A stretch of DNA of 64,000 nucleotides from Actinobacteria bacterium UBA2279 (GTDB taxonomy: Bacteria; Actinomycetota; Coriobacteriia; Anaerosomatales; Anaerosomataceae), in contig DDWT01000025.1 in the NCBI GenBank assembly GCA_002347365.1, positions 42,723 through 106,722 on the forward strand, written 5' to 3'. The notes beneath the pieces are model-generated. The model did no database searches, was not told the DNA's origin, and saw only the letters and a program-made list of their open reading frames with translations. Shown piece after piece: positions 1 through 8,098 of the stretch (position 1 is its first letter; the number at the start of each line of letters is the position of its first letter). The position numbers and the translations under genes are program-made.

Positions 1-642
1 ATCGCTATTCCGTCGATCGTTCTCCATGAGGTTGCACATGGCTACGTCGCGTATCGCCTCGGGGATCCCACTGCAAAAAGCCGGGGGCGTCTTTCGCTGA
101 ACCCGATCAAGCACGTGGATCCGTTCGGTACCGTTCTGCTGCCGCTACTGCTTTCGGCCGCCGGCATGCCGCCGTTCGGCTACGCAAAGCCGGTTCCCAT
201 CAATCCGGGCTACTTCAAAGACTACCGAAAGGGCATGCTGCTCACCGGTCTTGCGGGGCCTGCGACCAACCTGGTCCTGGCGATCGTCGCCGGGCTTGCG
301 ACGCGGGTGCTCACAGTGGTGCTGGCCGCGGGCGGTCTTGCCGTGGGAAGCATGCTGGACTGGGTGTGGACGGCCTGCTTCCTGATAGCCTATTTCAACC
401 TCGTCCTGATGTTCTTCAACCTGATCCCCGTGCCTCCATTGGACGGATCCCGTGTCCTGCCCGTGTTCCTCAGTGATGATGCACTGCACCGTTACCATCG
501 GTTCGAGCGTTACGGCCTGCTGTTCGTATTCGCAGCGCTGTGGATCTTGCCGCAGGTATTCCACATCGACGTTGTGGGAGCGTACTTCAGCGTCACCGTG
601 GATCCGTTGCTCAAGCTGCTGACCGGCGCCTCGTTCGGCTAG
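1..642 (+). CDS. Site-2 protease family (M50) membrane metalloprotease, 5' truncated by window edge
   Basis: The reading frame is open from base 1, so the true start lies outside the window. The visible 213 residues carry the zinc-binding HExxH motif (HEVAH, window residues 9-13) and the second M50 motif with the third metal ligand (NLIPVPPLDG, about residues 140-149). Several hydrophobic stretches fit membrane helices. The family cleaves substrates within or next to the membrane. Short M50 proteins of this kind are common next to trpS and scpA in Gram-positive genomes, and this order is seen here. The substrate cannot be told from the sequence. A perfect 6-bp hairpin follows the stop. Confidence 0.9.
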   Translation: MAIPSIVLHEVAHGYVAYRLGDPTAKSRGRLSLNPIKHVDPFGTVLLPLLLSAAGMPPFGYAKPVPINPGYFKDYRKGMLLTGLAGPATNLVLAIVAGLATRVLTVVLAAGGLAVGSMLDWVWTACFLIAYFNLVLMFFNLIPVPPLDGSRVLPVFLSDDALHRYHRFERYGLLFVFAALWILPQVFHIDVVGAYFSVTVDPLLKLLTGASFG

Positions 643-652
643 GTGCGCTGTC

Positions 653-667
653 CCGCACGGAGTGCGG
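653..667. terminator. Small GC hairpin between M50 gene and trpS
   Basis: CCGCAC at 653-658 pairs perfectly with GTGCGG at 662-667 across a 3-nt loop. There is no T-run, so an intrinsic terminator is only possible. A TATGAT hexamer at 675-680 could be a -10 box for trpS, but no good -35 box is visible. Confidence 0.3.
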
Positions 668-720
668 CCTGCGGTATGATACTGACCGACCGTTCGCGAA
701 CCGAGGAGATCACTCCGCCC

Positions 721-1716
721 ATGACCAAGAAGCGCGTGCTCACCGGGTACCGTCCAACCGGCCGTCTTACTCTGGGCCACTGGTTCGGCAACCTCATGAA
801 CATGAGAGAGCTGCAGGAGGCCTACGAGGCGTTCTACTTCGTCGCCGACTGGCACGCACTCACTTCGGATTGGGCCGACACTTCAGCGGTGCGCAAATAC
901 ACCGAAGAGATGGTGCTGGACTGGGTAGCGGCGGGTATCGATCCGGCGAAGGCTACGATCTACCGGCAGTCCGATGTGCCCGAGGTCGCCGAGCTCACCA
1001 TGTATCTCTCGATGGTGACGCCGATGGCCTGGCTCGAGCGCGTACCGAGCTACAAAGAGCAGCGGGAACAAATCACCGAGAAGGATCTCGGCAACGTGGG
1101 ATTCTTCATGTACCCGCTCATGCAGGCAGCCGACATCGTGATCGTTCGCGGCGATATCGTGCCGGTTGGCGAAGACCAGCTCCCGCACCTGGAGCTCACC
1201 CGTGAGATAGCGCGCCGGTTCAACAACACCTATGGCGACCTGCTCAAAGAACCTCAGGCCATGATCGCCAAGCAGGGCGCCCGCGTTCCGGGCACCGACG
1301 GTCGCAAGATGTCCAAGTCCTACGGCAATGCCATCTACCTGTCAGAGACCGCGGAAGAGACCGCCAAGAAGGTCATGGGCATGATGACCGATCCTGCGCG
1401 CAAGCTGAAGACTGACCCGGGTGACCCCGACATCTGCCCGCTGCACCAGATCCACAAGCTCGTCGGAGATGCGGCGGAGGTAGGGGAGTTCGATCGCTGC
1501 TGTCGCAGCGCAGAGTGCGGATGTGTCGCACACAAACGCAAGCTGGTCGAGGATCTGAACGCCTATCTAGCGCCGTTCCGCGAGCGTCGCCTCGAACTTG
1601 CTGAGACACCCGGCTATGCCTGGGAACTCCTGGCCGAGGGCGCCGCGCGGGTACGTCCGGCAGTGGACGAGCTGATGTCCGACGTGCGCAAAGCGCTTCA
1701 CGTCGACGCCGGATAG
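721..1716 (+). CDS. trpS: Tryptophan--tRNA ligase, with a variant Fe-S-type cysteine motif
   Basis: This class I synthetase charges tRNA-Trp. The 331-residue protein from ATG 721 has a HIGH-type signature (TLGHW, residues 17-21) and KMSKS at 196-200. GAGGAG at 703-708 supports ATG 721 rather than an upstream in-frame start. The C-terminal half contains C239-x21-C261-x6-C268-x2-H271, which resembles the 4Fe-4S motif C-x22-C-x6-C-x2-C of some bacterial TrpRS. The last ligand is histidine, and extra cysteines lie at 260 and 266. The catalytic assignment is firm. Cluster binding is inference. Confidence 0.96.
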   Translation: MTKKRVLTGYRPTGRLTLGHWFGNLMNMRELQEAYEAFYFVADWHALTSDWADTSAVRKYTEEMVLDWVAAGIDPAKATIYRQSDVPEVAELTMYLSMVTPMAWLERVPSYKEQREQITEKDLGNVGFFMYPLMQAADIVIVRGDIVPVGEDQLPHLELTREIARRFNNTYGDLLKEPQAMIAKQGARVPGTDGRKMSKSYGNAIYLSETAEETAKKVMGMMTDPARKLKTDPGDPDICPLHQIHKLVGDAAEVGEFDRCCRSAECGCVAHKRKLVEDLNAYLAPFRERRLELAETPGYAWELLAEGAARVRPAVDELMSDVRKALHVDAG

Positions 1717-1723
1717 CGCCACG

Positions 1724-2470
1724 ATGGGCTACACAGTCAGGACAGACATCTTCGAGGGGCCATTCGACCTGCTGCTGCATCTCGTCGCGAGACAGAAGGT
1801 CGATATCGCCGATCTGTCGATCTGTGAGATCGCCGACCAATACCTCGAGTATGTGGACGGCATGCGCGACCTCGACCTCGATGTGGCGAGTGACTTCCTC
1901 CTCGTGGCGGCGACATTGCTCGAACTCAAGGCGGCCTCCCTGTTGCCGCAGGATGTCATGCCGGAGCTTGATGAGTTCGAGGACATGCCTGCCGAGGAAG
2001 CGCGCGAGCTGCTCGTGACACGGCTTCTGGCGTACAAGCAGTTCAAGAGCGCGTCCGCTGAACTTGCGGCTCGCCTGGAGGCGACAGCGAGGATGCACCC
2101 GCGGGCGGCCGGGCTCGAAGAGCCGTTCTTGACCCTGATGCCCGACTACCTGGAAGGCCTCACCCTTCGCGGGCTTGCGGTCATCTGTGCCGACCTCGTG
2201 TACCGACGGGAGGTCTTCCTCCTGGAGGCCGAGCACATCGCCTCGGCGCCTATCAGCCTTGAAGCACATGTGGAGGGTGTTGCGCGCACACTGCGCAACC
2301 GTCGTCACGCGATGTTCTCGGAACTGGTAAGCGCAGGAGGTAGCCGAGAGGAGCTCGTCGTCACGTTCCTCGCGATACTCGAGCTGTACAAGCGCGGCCT
2401 CGTACACCTCAAACAAGACGTACTTTTCGGCGACATAGAGGTCGCCAGCATCGAGAAGGAGGACCGATGA
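1724..2470 (+). CDS. scpA: Segregation and condensation protein A (kleisin)
   Basis: ScpA is the kleisin subunit that joins the two SMC heads and, with ScpB, forms the bacterial condensin. The 248-residue protein opens with the typical family block around FEGPFDLLLHLV and continues with helical, acidic sequence ending in a predicted winged-helix C terminus (VTFLAILELYKRG). It starts 7 bp after trpS. Its stop overlaps the scpB start (ATGA at 2467-2470), so the two subunits are probably translationally coupled. The length is normal for the family. Confidence 0.95.
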   Translation: MGYTVRTDIFEGPFDLLLHLVARQKVDIADLSICEIADQYLEYVDGMRDLDLDVASDFLLVAATLLELKAASLLPQDVMPELDEFEDMPAEEARELLVTRLLAYKQFKSASAELAARLEATARMHPRAAGLEEPFLTLMPDYLEGLTLRGLAVICADLVYRREVFLLEAEHIASAPISLEAHVEGVARTLRNRRHAMFSELVSAGGSREELVVTFLAILELYKRGLVHLKQDVLFGDIEVASIEKEDR

Positions 2471-3117
2471 GCGATCGGACCGATGAGCTGCGCGGGCCAC
2501 TTGAGGCGCTGCTGTTCGTCTCGGACGAACCGGTGAGCGCCATTCGTCTGGGCAAGATCTTGGACGCGACCCCGTCTGAGGTGGAAAAGGCGCTTCGCGA
2601 GCTGTCGGACGAGTACGCCGACGAGGAGCGCGGCTTCCAGCTGCGCGGAGTCGCGGGGGGTTGGCGTATGTACACGCACCCGGCCCACCATCCGTATATC
2701 GAACAGTACGTGCTCTCGTGGGACACCCGTCGCCTGTCTCAGGCGGCGCTCGAGGCACTTGCCGTGATCGCCTATCACCAGCCGGTCGCGCGCGCCGGAG
2801 TGAATGCCGTGCGCGGGGTCAACAGTGAGGCAGTCATCGCCTCGCTGGCAGAGAAGGGTCTGATCCGCGAAGCGGGACGGGATAAGAACGCCGGCAACGC
2901 GATACTCTATGGCACGACGCGCACGTTCCTCGAGAAGTTCGGGCTCAAAGACCTCGCAGAGTTGCCGCCTTTGGAGGAGTTCGCACCCGATCCCGACACC
3001 GAGCGCGCGATCCGTGAGCGTCTGAACGCTCTGGATGGTCCGACGTTGAGCGACGAGGATGTCGATGATGTCGAGCCTGACGACGAGTACGAGGACTCCG
3101 ACGACGATGACGAGTGA
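2467..3117 (+). CDS. scpB: Segregation and condensation protein B
   Basis: ScpB dimers bind ScpA and complete the SMC condensin complex. The 216-residue protein has the two winged-helix domains expected: the first around EALLFVSDEPVSAIRLG, and the second containing the characteristic ALAVIAYHQPVARA and a GxxNxxxILYGTT-like segment. The C terminus is strongly acidic, ending in a run of aspartate and glutamate, which is common in ScpB. The start overlaps scpA by 4 bp. The last 11 bases overlap the chosen rluB start. Confidence 0.95.
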   Translation: MSDRTDELRGPLEALLFVSDEPVSAIRLGKILDATPSEVEKALRELSDEYADEERGFQLRGVAGGWRMYTHPAHHPYIEQYVLSWDTRRLSQAALEALAVIAYHQPVARAGVNAVRGVNSEAVIASLAEKGLIREAGRDKNAGNAILYGTTRTFLEKFGLKDLAELPPLEEFAPDPDTERAIRERLNALDGPTLSDEDVDDVEPDDEYEDSDDDDE

Positions 3118-3862
3118 CACTACTCGAGAGGGTGAGCGGCTGCAGAAGTTCCTGGCGCGCTGCGGAGTGGCATCCCGACGTGCGAGCGAGGAGTACATCA
3201 CAGCAGGTCGCGTGAGTGTCAACGGCGTCATCTCGACCGAGCTGGGCGTGCGTGTGGTCGAGGGCGTGGATGTCGTCGCGGTGGACGGAGTGGAACTGTC
3301 GCCGCCGCATCAGTGTGTCTACTACGCGCTCAACAAGCCTGCGGACTACGTTACGACGCTTGATGACCCGGAAGGGCGACGCACGGTCGCGGAGCTCTTC
3401 CCGGCCGACGGGCGACGTCTGTTCACGGTAGGCCGACTCGACAAGGACACCACCGGACTGCTGTTGATCACCGATGACGGGGAGTTTGCCAACAAGTTGA
3501 TGCATCCGCGCTACCACGTGAGCAAGACGTATGTAGCGCGGGTCGCCGGACGTCCACGAGAGGCAGAGCTCGAGAAGCTTCGGCGTGGCGTTGAGCTGGA
3601 CGACGGCCTGACCCGACCGGCTTCGGTGGAGCGGATCGTGAGCGGCGATGAGTGGACCGACGTGAGGATCACGATCTCGGAGGGACGCAAGCGCCAGGTA
3701 CGGCGGATGTTCTCCCACGTGCATCATCCCGTGCTGCGCTTGCGGCGCGAGCGTTTCGGACCTATCGACATCGGAAAGCTTGCCGAGGGTGACGTTCGCC
3801 CGTTGACACCCGGGGAGGTGGAGGCCCTGCTGGCCTCTGCATCCGGCGATGGAGGTGCCTAG
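3107..3862 (+). CDS. rluB: RluB-family pseudouridine synthase
   Basis: This enzyme converts a uridine of 23S rRNA (or possibly another RNA) to pseudouridine. The 251-residue protein has an N-terminal S4 RNA-binding domain (RLQKFLARCGVASRR) and the catalytic signature GRLDKDTTGLLL with the active-site aspartate. I chose ATG 3107, just inside scpB, because an in-frame ATG at 3059 would add sixteen low-complexity residues encoded within the scpB acidic tail. The scpA-scpB-rluB order is classical in Gram-positive bacteria. The exact target uridine (RluB or RluE/F type) cannot be fixed by eye. Confidence 0.92.
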   Translation: MTSDTTREGERLQKFLARCGVASRRASEEYITAGRVSVNGVISTELGVRVVEGVDVVAVDGVELSPPHQCVYYALNKPADYVTTLDDPEGRRTVAELFPADGRRLFTVGRLDKDTTGLLLITDDGEFANKLMHPRYHVSKTYVARVAGRPREAELEKLRRGVELDDGLTRPASVERIVSGDEWTDVRITISEGRKRQVRRMFSHVHHPVLRLRRERFGPIDIGKLAEGDVRPLTPGEVEALLASASGDGGA

Positions 3863-4447
3863 ATGCTCGTTGTCGTGACAGGACCCGCCCGGAGCGGGAA
3901 GTCGAGGGTCGCCACCGAGCTTGCGTCCTCGCACGGGCGTCCGGTGGTGGTCGTAGCCGGCGGACGCGAGACCGATCCCGAGATGGCCCGGCGCATCGCG
4001 CACCACCAGGCCGAGCGCCCCGTGGGGTGGCGCACTCTGGAGGTCGAGGACACGATCGCGTGGCTGGAGGACGTGGATGATCGCGAGTGCGTGGTGGTGG
4101 AGTGTCTGGGTACCCTCGTGTCGCGCATGATGGAGGAGTTGGTCTGGGACGACACGGATCATGTGTCAGAACAGGCCGAGACCCTGTTGGGCATGAAAGT
4201 CGACAGCCTCGTGGAGCGGCTACGTGACCGTGAAGGAGATACCATCGTCATCTCCAACGAGGTGGGATGGAGCATCGTGCCTTCATCGCCAGCCGGGCGC
4301 CTGTTTCGTGACGCTGTAGGGCGAGCGACCGCCCGCCTTGTGGATGGTGCAGACGCCGCCTGGCTTGTCGTCGCCGGAAGATGCGTTTCCCTGACCGACT
4401 GCTCACGCTCCGTTGTGTGGGCCGATGTGAGCGGAGAGTCCGAGTGA
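3863..4447 (+). CDS. cobU: Bifunctional adenosylcobinamide kinase/adenosylcobinamide-phosphate guanylyltransferase
   Basis: CobU phosphorylates adenosylcobinamide and then adds GMP, giving the GDP-cobinamide used for nucleotide loop assembly of cobalamin. The 194-residue protein has the P-loop GPARSGKS at residues 7-14 and the family segment with EMARRIAHHQAERPVGW that includes the guanylylated histidine region. It starts at the base after the rluB stop and overlaps cobT by 4 bp (GTGA), so it sits in the same transcript as its pathway partners cobT and cobS. Confidence 0.93.
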   Translation: MLVVVTGPARSGKSRVATELASSHGRPVVVVAGGRETDPEMARRIAHHQAERPVGWRTLEVEDTIAWLEDVDDRECVVVECLGTLVSRMMEELVWDDTDHVSEQAETLLGMKVDSLVERLRDREGDTIVISNEVGWSIVPSSPAGRLFRDAVGRATARLVDGADAAWLVVAGRCVSLTDCSRSVVWADVSGESE

Positions 4448-5511
4448 CCCACGAAGCAGACCTGCAGCAGCTCATCGATTCGGTGGTCGCCCCTGATGAG
4501 GCTTTCGAGACGTGTGCGTGGGGCCGTCTGGACACTCTGACCAAGCCCCCTCGTTCTCTCGGCAGACTGGAAGAGCTTGCCGCGCGGATGTCTGTCATAC
4601 AGCAAGACATTCGCCCCGTGGCCACTCCGATGGCGATCGTGCTCATGGCCGGGGACCACGGAGTGGTGGTCGAGGGTGTCAGCCCCTACCCGCAGGACGT
4701 CACGTGGCAGATGGTCGCGAACTTCTCGGCGGGTGGAGCTGCCATCAATCAGCTCGCCGGTCACGTCGGTGCGCAACTGGTGCTGGTGGACATCGGCGTC
4801 GCGGCTGACGTCTCTCATATCGTAGGTGTGAGGCACGCCAAGGTGCGGGCAGGTACCGCGAACATGGCTGTCGGGCCCGCCATGACGCGAGAAGAGGCCG
4901 CCGAGGCGATACTGGTGGGCATCCGCGTGGCGCGCGAACTTGCCGATTCCGGCGTCAAGCTCATAGGCACCGGCGAGATGGGCATCGGAAATACCACGGC
5001 GGCGGCTGCGTTGACCGCGGCATTCGCCGGTGCAAAGCCCGCGTCGGTGGTAGGCCGGGGGACCGGCCTCGACGATGCGGGAGTCCTGCATAAGGCCGGG
5101 GTCATCGATCGGGCTCTCGCGCTCAATCACGTTCAGACACTCGACCCTCTCGGCGTGCTTGCCGCCGTGGGTGGTCTGGAGATAGCGGGCCTTGCCGGCG
5201 TGTTCATCGGTGCGGCCGTCTCCGGCGTCGCTTGTGTCTCCGACGGATTCATCTCGGGTGCGGCATTGCTGGCTGCCACGCGCATCTGCCCACTCTGTTC
5301 CGCGTTCGCATTCCCGTCACATCGCTCGGTCGAGCCCGGACACGCCAAGGTGCTCGAGGTCCTCGGCCTCACGGCAGTGCTCGAACTCGACATGCGTCTT
5401 GGAGAGGGAACCGGCGCCGCTCTGGCGATGAGTGTCATTGATGCCGCGTGCAAAGTGATGAGCGGAATGGCCACCTTCGATGGCGCCGGCGTCAGCGACC
5501 GGGAAGACTGA
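4444..5511 (+). CDS. cobT: Nicotinate-nucleotide--dimethylbenzimidazole phosphoribosyltransferase
   Basis: CobT activates the lower-ligand base as alpha-ribazole phosphate for cobalamin. I take GTG 4444, which overlaps the cobU stop by 4 bp and gives 355 residues, close to the usual 350-360. An ATG at 4381 would lengthen it and lie deep inside cobU. Visible signatures are TLTKPPRSLGRLEELA, LMAGDHGVV, the GTGEMGIGNTT glycine-rich region, and the C-terminal RLGEGTGAALA with the likely catalytic glutamate. It is flanked by cobU and cobS, the other loop-assembly enzymes. Confidence 0.95.
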   Translation: MTHEADLQQLIDSVVAPDEAFETCAWGRLDTLTKPPRSLGRLEELAARMSVIQQDIRPVATPMAIVLMAGDHGVVVEGVSPYPQDVTWQMVANFSAGGAAINQLAGHVGAQLVLVDIGVAADVSHIVGVRHAKVRAGTANMAVGPAMTREEAAEAILVGIRVARELADSGVKLIGTGEMGIGNTTAAAALTAAFAGAKPASVVGRGTGLDDAGVLHKAGVIDRALALNHVQTLDPLGVLAAVGGLEIAGLAGVFIGAAVSGVACVSDGFISGAALLAATRICPLCSAFAFPSHRSVEPGHAKVLEVLGLTAVLELDMRLGEGTGAALAMSVIDAACKVMSGMATFDGAGVSDRED

Positions 5512-6251
5512 TGCGTCTTTTCGACGACATCCGCAGTGCCATCGGTCTGATGACCCTTCTGCCCGTGGGTGACTCCGGTCGGCCGTCAAGACCGGTCGCC
5601 TGGTTCCCGTGGGTGGGATGGCTCTTCGGCGTCGCTGCGCTCGCAGTGGTGTCGTTTGCCCGGTACTTCATCGAGGGTGAGCTGGCCTGGCTTCTCGTTG
5701 CGGTCCTCGTCGTCACACTCTGGGCAGTGGGCAGTCGGCTACTCCACCTGGATGGACTCGCCGATACCGGCGACGCGATATGGGGCGGGTACGATCCGCA
5801 GCGGCGTCTCGAGATCATGCGGGACTCTCACACGGGTGCCTTCGGCGTAGCCGCTGTCGTGTTCATCGTGTTGCTGCAAATCGCCAGTATCGCTGTCATC
5901 GCCTCATCGGGAGGCTGGTGGGCACTGGGTGCTGCGCCGGTGCTCGGCCGTTTCGCGGCATCGGTGGGAGTGTGGTCCATGCCTCCTGCCCGCCATGACG
6001 GTCTCGCGGCGTCGGTCTCAAGCAGTCCCCGCTTCCGCGATGTGCTCATAGCGGCGCTCGCGGTCGGGATGGTTCTGGTGGTGCCTTGTCCCGCACGGAT
6101 CGCTCTTGTCGTCTTCGGAAGTGTCGCGGCATTCGCAACGCCTAGATTGCTCGGCCGCACCGTCGGTGGTGTGACCGGGGACATCCTGGGTGCATCGGTC
6201 CTGCTCGTCGAGACAGCGGTTCTCGTCATCGCTGCGTTGATGGGAGTGTGA
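5511..6251 (+). CDS. cobS: Adenosylcobinamide-GDP ribazoletransferase (cobalamin synthase)
   Basis: CobS is an integral membrane enzyme that joins GDP-cobinamide and alpha-ribazole (phosphate) to make cobalamin (phosphate). The 246-residue protein starts at ATG 5511, overlapping the cobT stop by one base (TGATG). It has about six hydrophobic segments and the conserved acidic motif LLHLDGLADTGDAIWGG with metal-binding aspartates, followed by a DSHTGAFG segment. Length and topology are normal for the family. The next gene starts at the base after its stop. Confidence 0.95.
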   Translation: MRLFDDIRSAIGLMTLLPVGDSGRPSRPVAWFPWVGWLFGVAALAVVSFARYFIEGELAWLLVAVLVVTLWAVGSRLLHLDGLADTGDAIWGGYDPQRRLEIMRDSHTGAFGVAAVVFIVLLQIASIAVIASSGGWWALGAAPVLGRFAASVGVWSMPPARHDGLAASVSSSPRFRDVLIAALAVGMVLVVPCPARIALVVFGSVAAFATPRLLGRTVGGVTGDILGASVLLVETAVLVIAALMGV

Positions 6252-6854
6252 ATGGGTTCAGCCCGCATTCTGCTTGTGCGTCATCCGCAGACCGAAGCCA
6301 ACGTCACGCAGCGTTTCGTAGGGAGTGGCGAGTCGCCCTATACCGAACTCGGGCAGCGGCAGGCGGAGGAACTGATCGTCTCGCTGGGGCGCTGGCGTGC
6401 CGATCGCGTGTACACTTCACCGCTGCGACGGGCATTCGACGTGGCCTCTCATGTCGCGGGATGCGGCGTACCGCTCCTCGTGAGAGAGGAGCTGCGCGAA
6501 GTCGATTTCGGCAAGGCCGAGGGGATGACCTATGCCGAGATGACCGCACTCAACCTGTCTGCCGATCACCTGTGGCTCGATCCTCGCCCGGGTTCGATAG
6601 CCGTGGGAGAGAGCTGGGATCGGTTCGTCGAGCGCGTCGCAGTGGCAGGCGAAGACATCTTGGGCCAGGGCGGTCGCACTGTGGTCGTCGCCCACGGAGG
6701 CGTGATCCGGGCGCTCGTGCACCTGTGGATGGGCATACCACGCCAGAGCGCGGTCCGGTTCACGATCGCCAATGCCACAGGTGTTCTGCTCACCGTGGAC
6801 GATGGTTGGGTGGCGTTGCACAAGTTCGGGGCGGATCTGCGCGATATCGACTGA
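6252..6854 (+). CDS. cobC: Histidine phosphatase family protein, probable alpha-ribazole phosphatase
   Basis: The 200-residue protein is in the phosphoglycerate-mutase-like histidine phosphatase superfamily. The phosphorylated histidine lies in LLVRHPQTEAN (residues 7-17), and the second catalytic histidine in VVVAHGGVIRAL. Because it directly follows cobU-cobT-cobS without a gap, a role in dephosphorylating alpha-ribazole phosphate or adenosylcobalamin phosphate is the best guess. The fold alone does not distinguish this from other small phosphatases, so the symbol rests on context. Confidence 0.8.
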   Translation: MGSARILLVRHPQTEANVTQRFVGSGESPYTELGQRQAEELIVSLGRWRADRVYTSPLRRAFDVASHVAGCGVPLLVREELREVDFGKAEGMTYAEMTALNLSADHLWLDPRPGSIAVGESWDRFVERVAVAGEDILGQGGRTVVVAHGGVIRALVHLWMGIPRQSAVRFTIANATGVLLTVDDGWVALHKFGADLRDID

Positions 6855-6923
6855 GCGCGGGTTGCGTCCGGGGCGCGCGTGCGGGACAATCCTCGTCAAC
6901 CTCTGACCTGCCGAGGAGTGACG

Positions 6924-8024
6924 GTGTCTCTCGAAGATATCATCAGGCCCGACCTCGAACCGCTCGTGCCGTACGCCCCCGGGCTGCGCGCGAGCCAGGT
7001 ACGCGAGCGCTCGGGAAGGGATGTCATCCTCAAGCTCTCGAGCAACGAGCACCCATGTGGTCCGGTCCCGGCCGCCATCACTGCCATGGAGGCCGTGTTG
7101 CATCGGATGAACCGCTATCCGGATGGCGCCGCAAGCGCACTCCGATGGAAGCTGTCCGAGAAGCACGGCGTTCCACTCGAGCAAGTGGTGGTCACCAACG
7201 GCTCCAACGAACTGCTGCGACTTGTTGCGCAGGCGGTATTGCGTCCCGGTGACGAGGTCATCTACCCCTGGCCGTCGTTCATCGTGTACCCGATGGTGGT
7301 CAACATCTTCGGCGCCACCCACGTCAAAGTGGGCCTGGACGGCGGCGATGCATGTCATCTGGATGACATGCTGGCTGCGCTCACGGAGCGCACACGGCTG
7401 ATCTTCCTGTGCAACCCGAACAATCCCACCGGCGCCATCTACGACCGGAAGGCCTTCGCACGGTTCATGGATGCGGTACCGGCCCATGTACTGGTCGTCG
7501 TCGACGAGGCGTACTTCGAATTCGTGACTGACGAACGATACCCGGATGGCCTCGCATGGCTGGATGGCGAGCGGCCCGTCGTCGTTGCACGGACTTTTTC
7601 TAAGATCTACTCGCTTGCAGGTCTGCGCGTCGGGTACGGATTCATGCCTGAGGCCCTCGCCAAGGCGATCGACAAACTGCGGGAGCCGTTCAACGTGAAC
7701 ACGGTCGCGCAGATCGCCGCCTACTACTCGCTGGATGATGAGGCCGAGGTGCGCCGCAGGCGCGCGGAGAACCAGGAACAGAAGGTCTATCTGTATTCGT
7801 GCTTCGACCGGCTCGGCGTCTCCTACGTACGCTCGGAGGCGAACTTCGTATACTTGAAGACGGAGCGACCGGTCGAAGTCTTCCAGGGCCTCCTTGAGGA
7901 GGGTGTGATCGTCCGCGACTTCGGGAACGCCCCCGCGCTCCGAGTGGGTATCGGTACTCCAGAGGACACAGCGTTGACGATCGCAGCATTCGAGGCGGTC
8001 GCCGCCCGGTTGGGAGCCTTCTAG
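6924..8024 (+). CDS. hisC: Histidinol-phosphate/aromatic aminotransferase (class I/II, PLP)
   Basis: This fold-type I aminotransferase of the HisC family has the PLP lysine in TFSKIYSLAGLR (K227) and the cofactor-binding segments LCNPNNPTGAIYD and VVVDEAYFEF. The start is GTG 6924, 5 bp after GAGGAG at 6913-6918; this gives 366 residues. It lies immediately before aroF, tyrA and aroA and no other his gene is in the window, so it may mainly act as an aromatic aminotransferase for phenylalanine and tyrosine. HisC-family enzymes often accept both kinds of substrate. Confidence 0.9.
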   Translation: MSLEDIIRPDLEPLVPYAPGLRASQVRERSGRDVILKLSSNEHPCGPVPAAITAMEAVLHRMNRYPDGAASALRWKLSEKHGVPLEQVVVTNGSNELLRLVAQAVLRPGDEVIYPWPSFIVYPMVVNIFGATHVKVGLDGGDACHLDDMLAALTERTRLIFLCNPNNPTGAIYDRKAFARFMDAVPAHVLVVVDEAYFEFVTDERYPDGLAWLDGERPVVVARTFSKIYSLAGLRVGYGFMPEALAKAIDKLREPFNVNTVAQIAAYYSLDDEAEVRRRRAENQEQKVYLYSCFDRLGVSYVRSEANFVYLKTERPVEVFQGLLEEGVIVRDFGNAPALRVGIGTPEDTALTIAAFEAVAARLGAF

Positions 8025-8035
8025 ACTTCCTCCTC

Positions 8036-8079
8036 CGTCGGCGGCCTCTCTGTCCGCTGACGCGCACGCCACTGCGTGC
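8036..8079 (+). promoter_or_regulatory. Two consecutive hairpins in the hisC-aroF gap
   Basis: In the 74-bp gap, CGTCGGCGG (8036-8044) pairs with CCGCTGACG (8054-8062) with one mismatch. GCACGC (8064-8069) pairs perfectly with GCGTGC (8074-8079). The second hairpin ends 4 bp before the aroF ribosome-binding site AAGGAG (8084-8089). These could affect aroF translation or mRNA processing. No T-run and no leader peptide with aromatic codons are seen. Confidence 0.35.
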
Positions 8080-8098
8080 ATAGAAGGAGTGAAACGCG

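Noticed and set aside
643..720. Longer trpS start at 643
   Set aside because: The added 26 residues do not resemble TrpRS, and a ribosome-binding site supports ATG 721.
1373..2758. 461-codon minus-strand open frame opposite trpS-scpA-scpB
   Set aside because: It is antisense to three firmly identified genes and has Arg/Pro/Ala-rich shadow composition.
6417..8081. 554-codon minus-strand open frame opposite cobC and hisC
   Set aside because: It is antisense to two genes with intact catalytic motifs and shows His/Arg-rich shadow composition with no domain.
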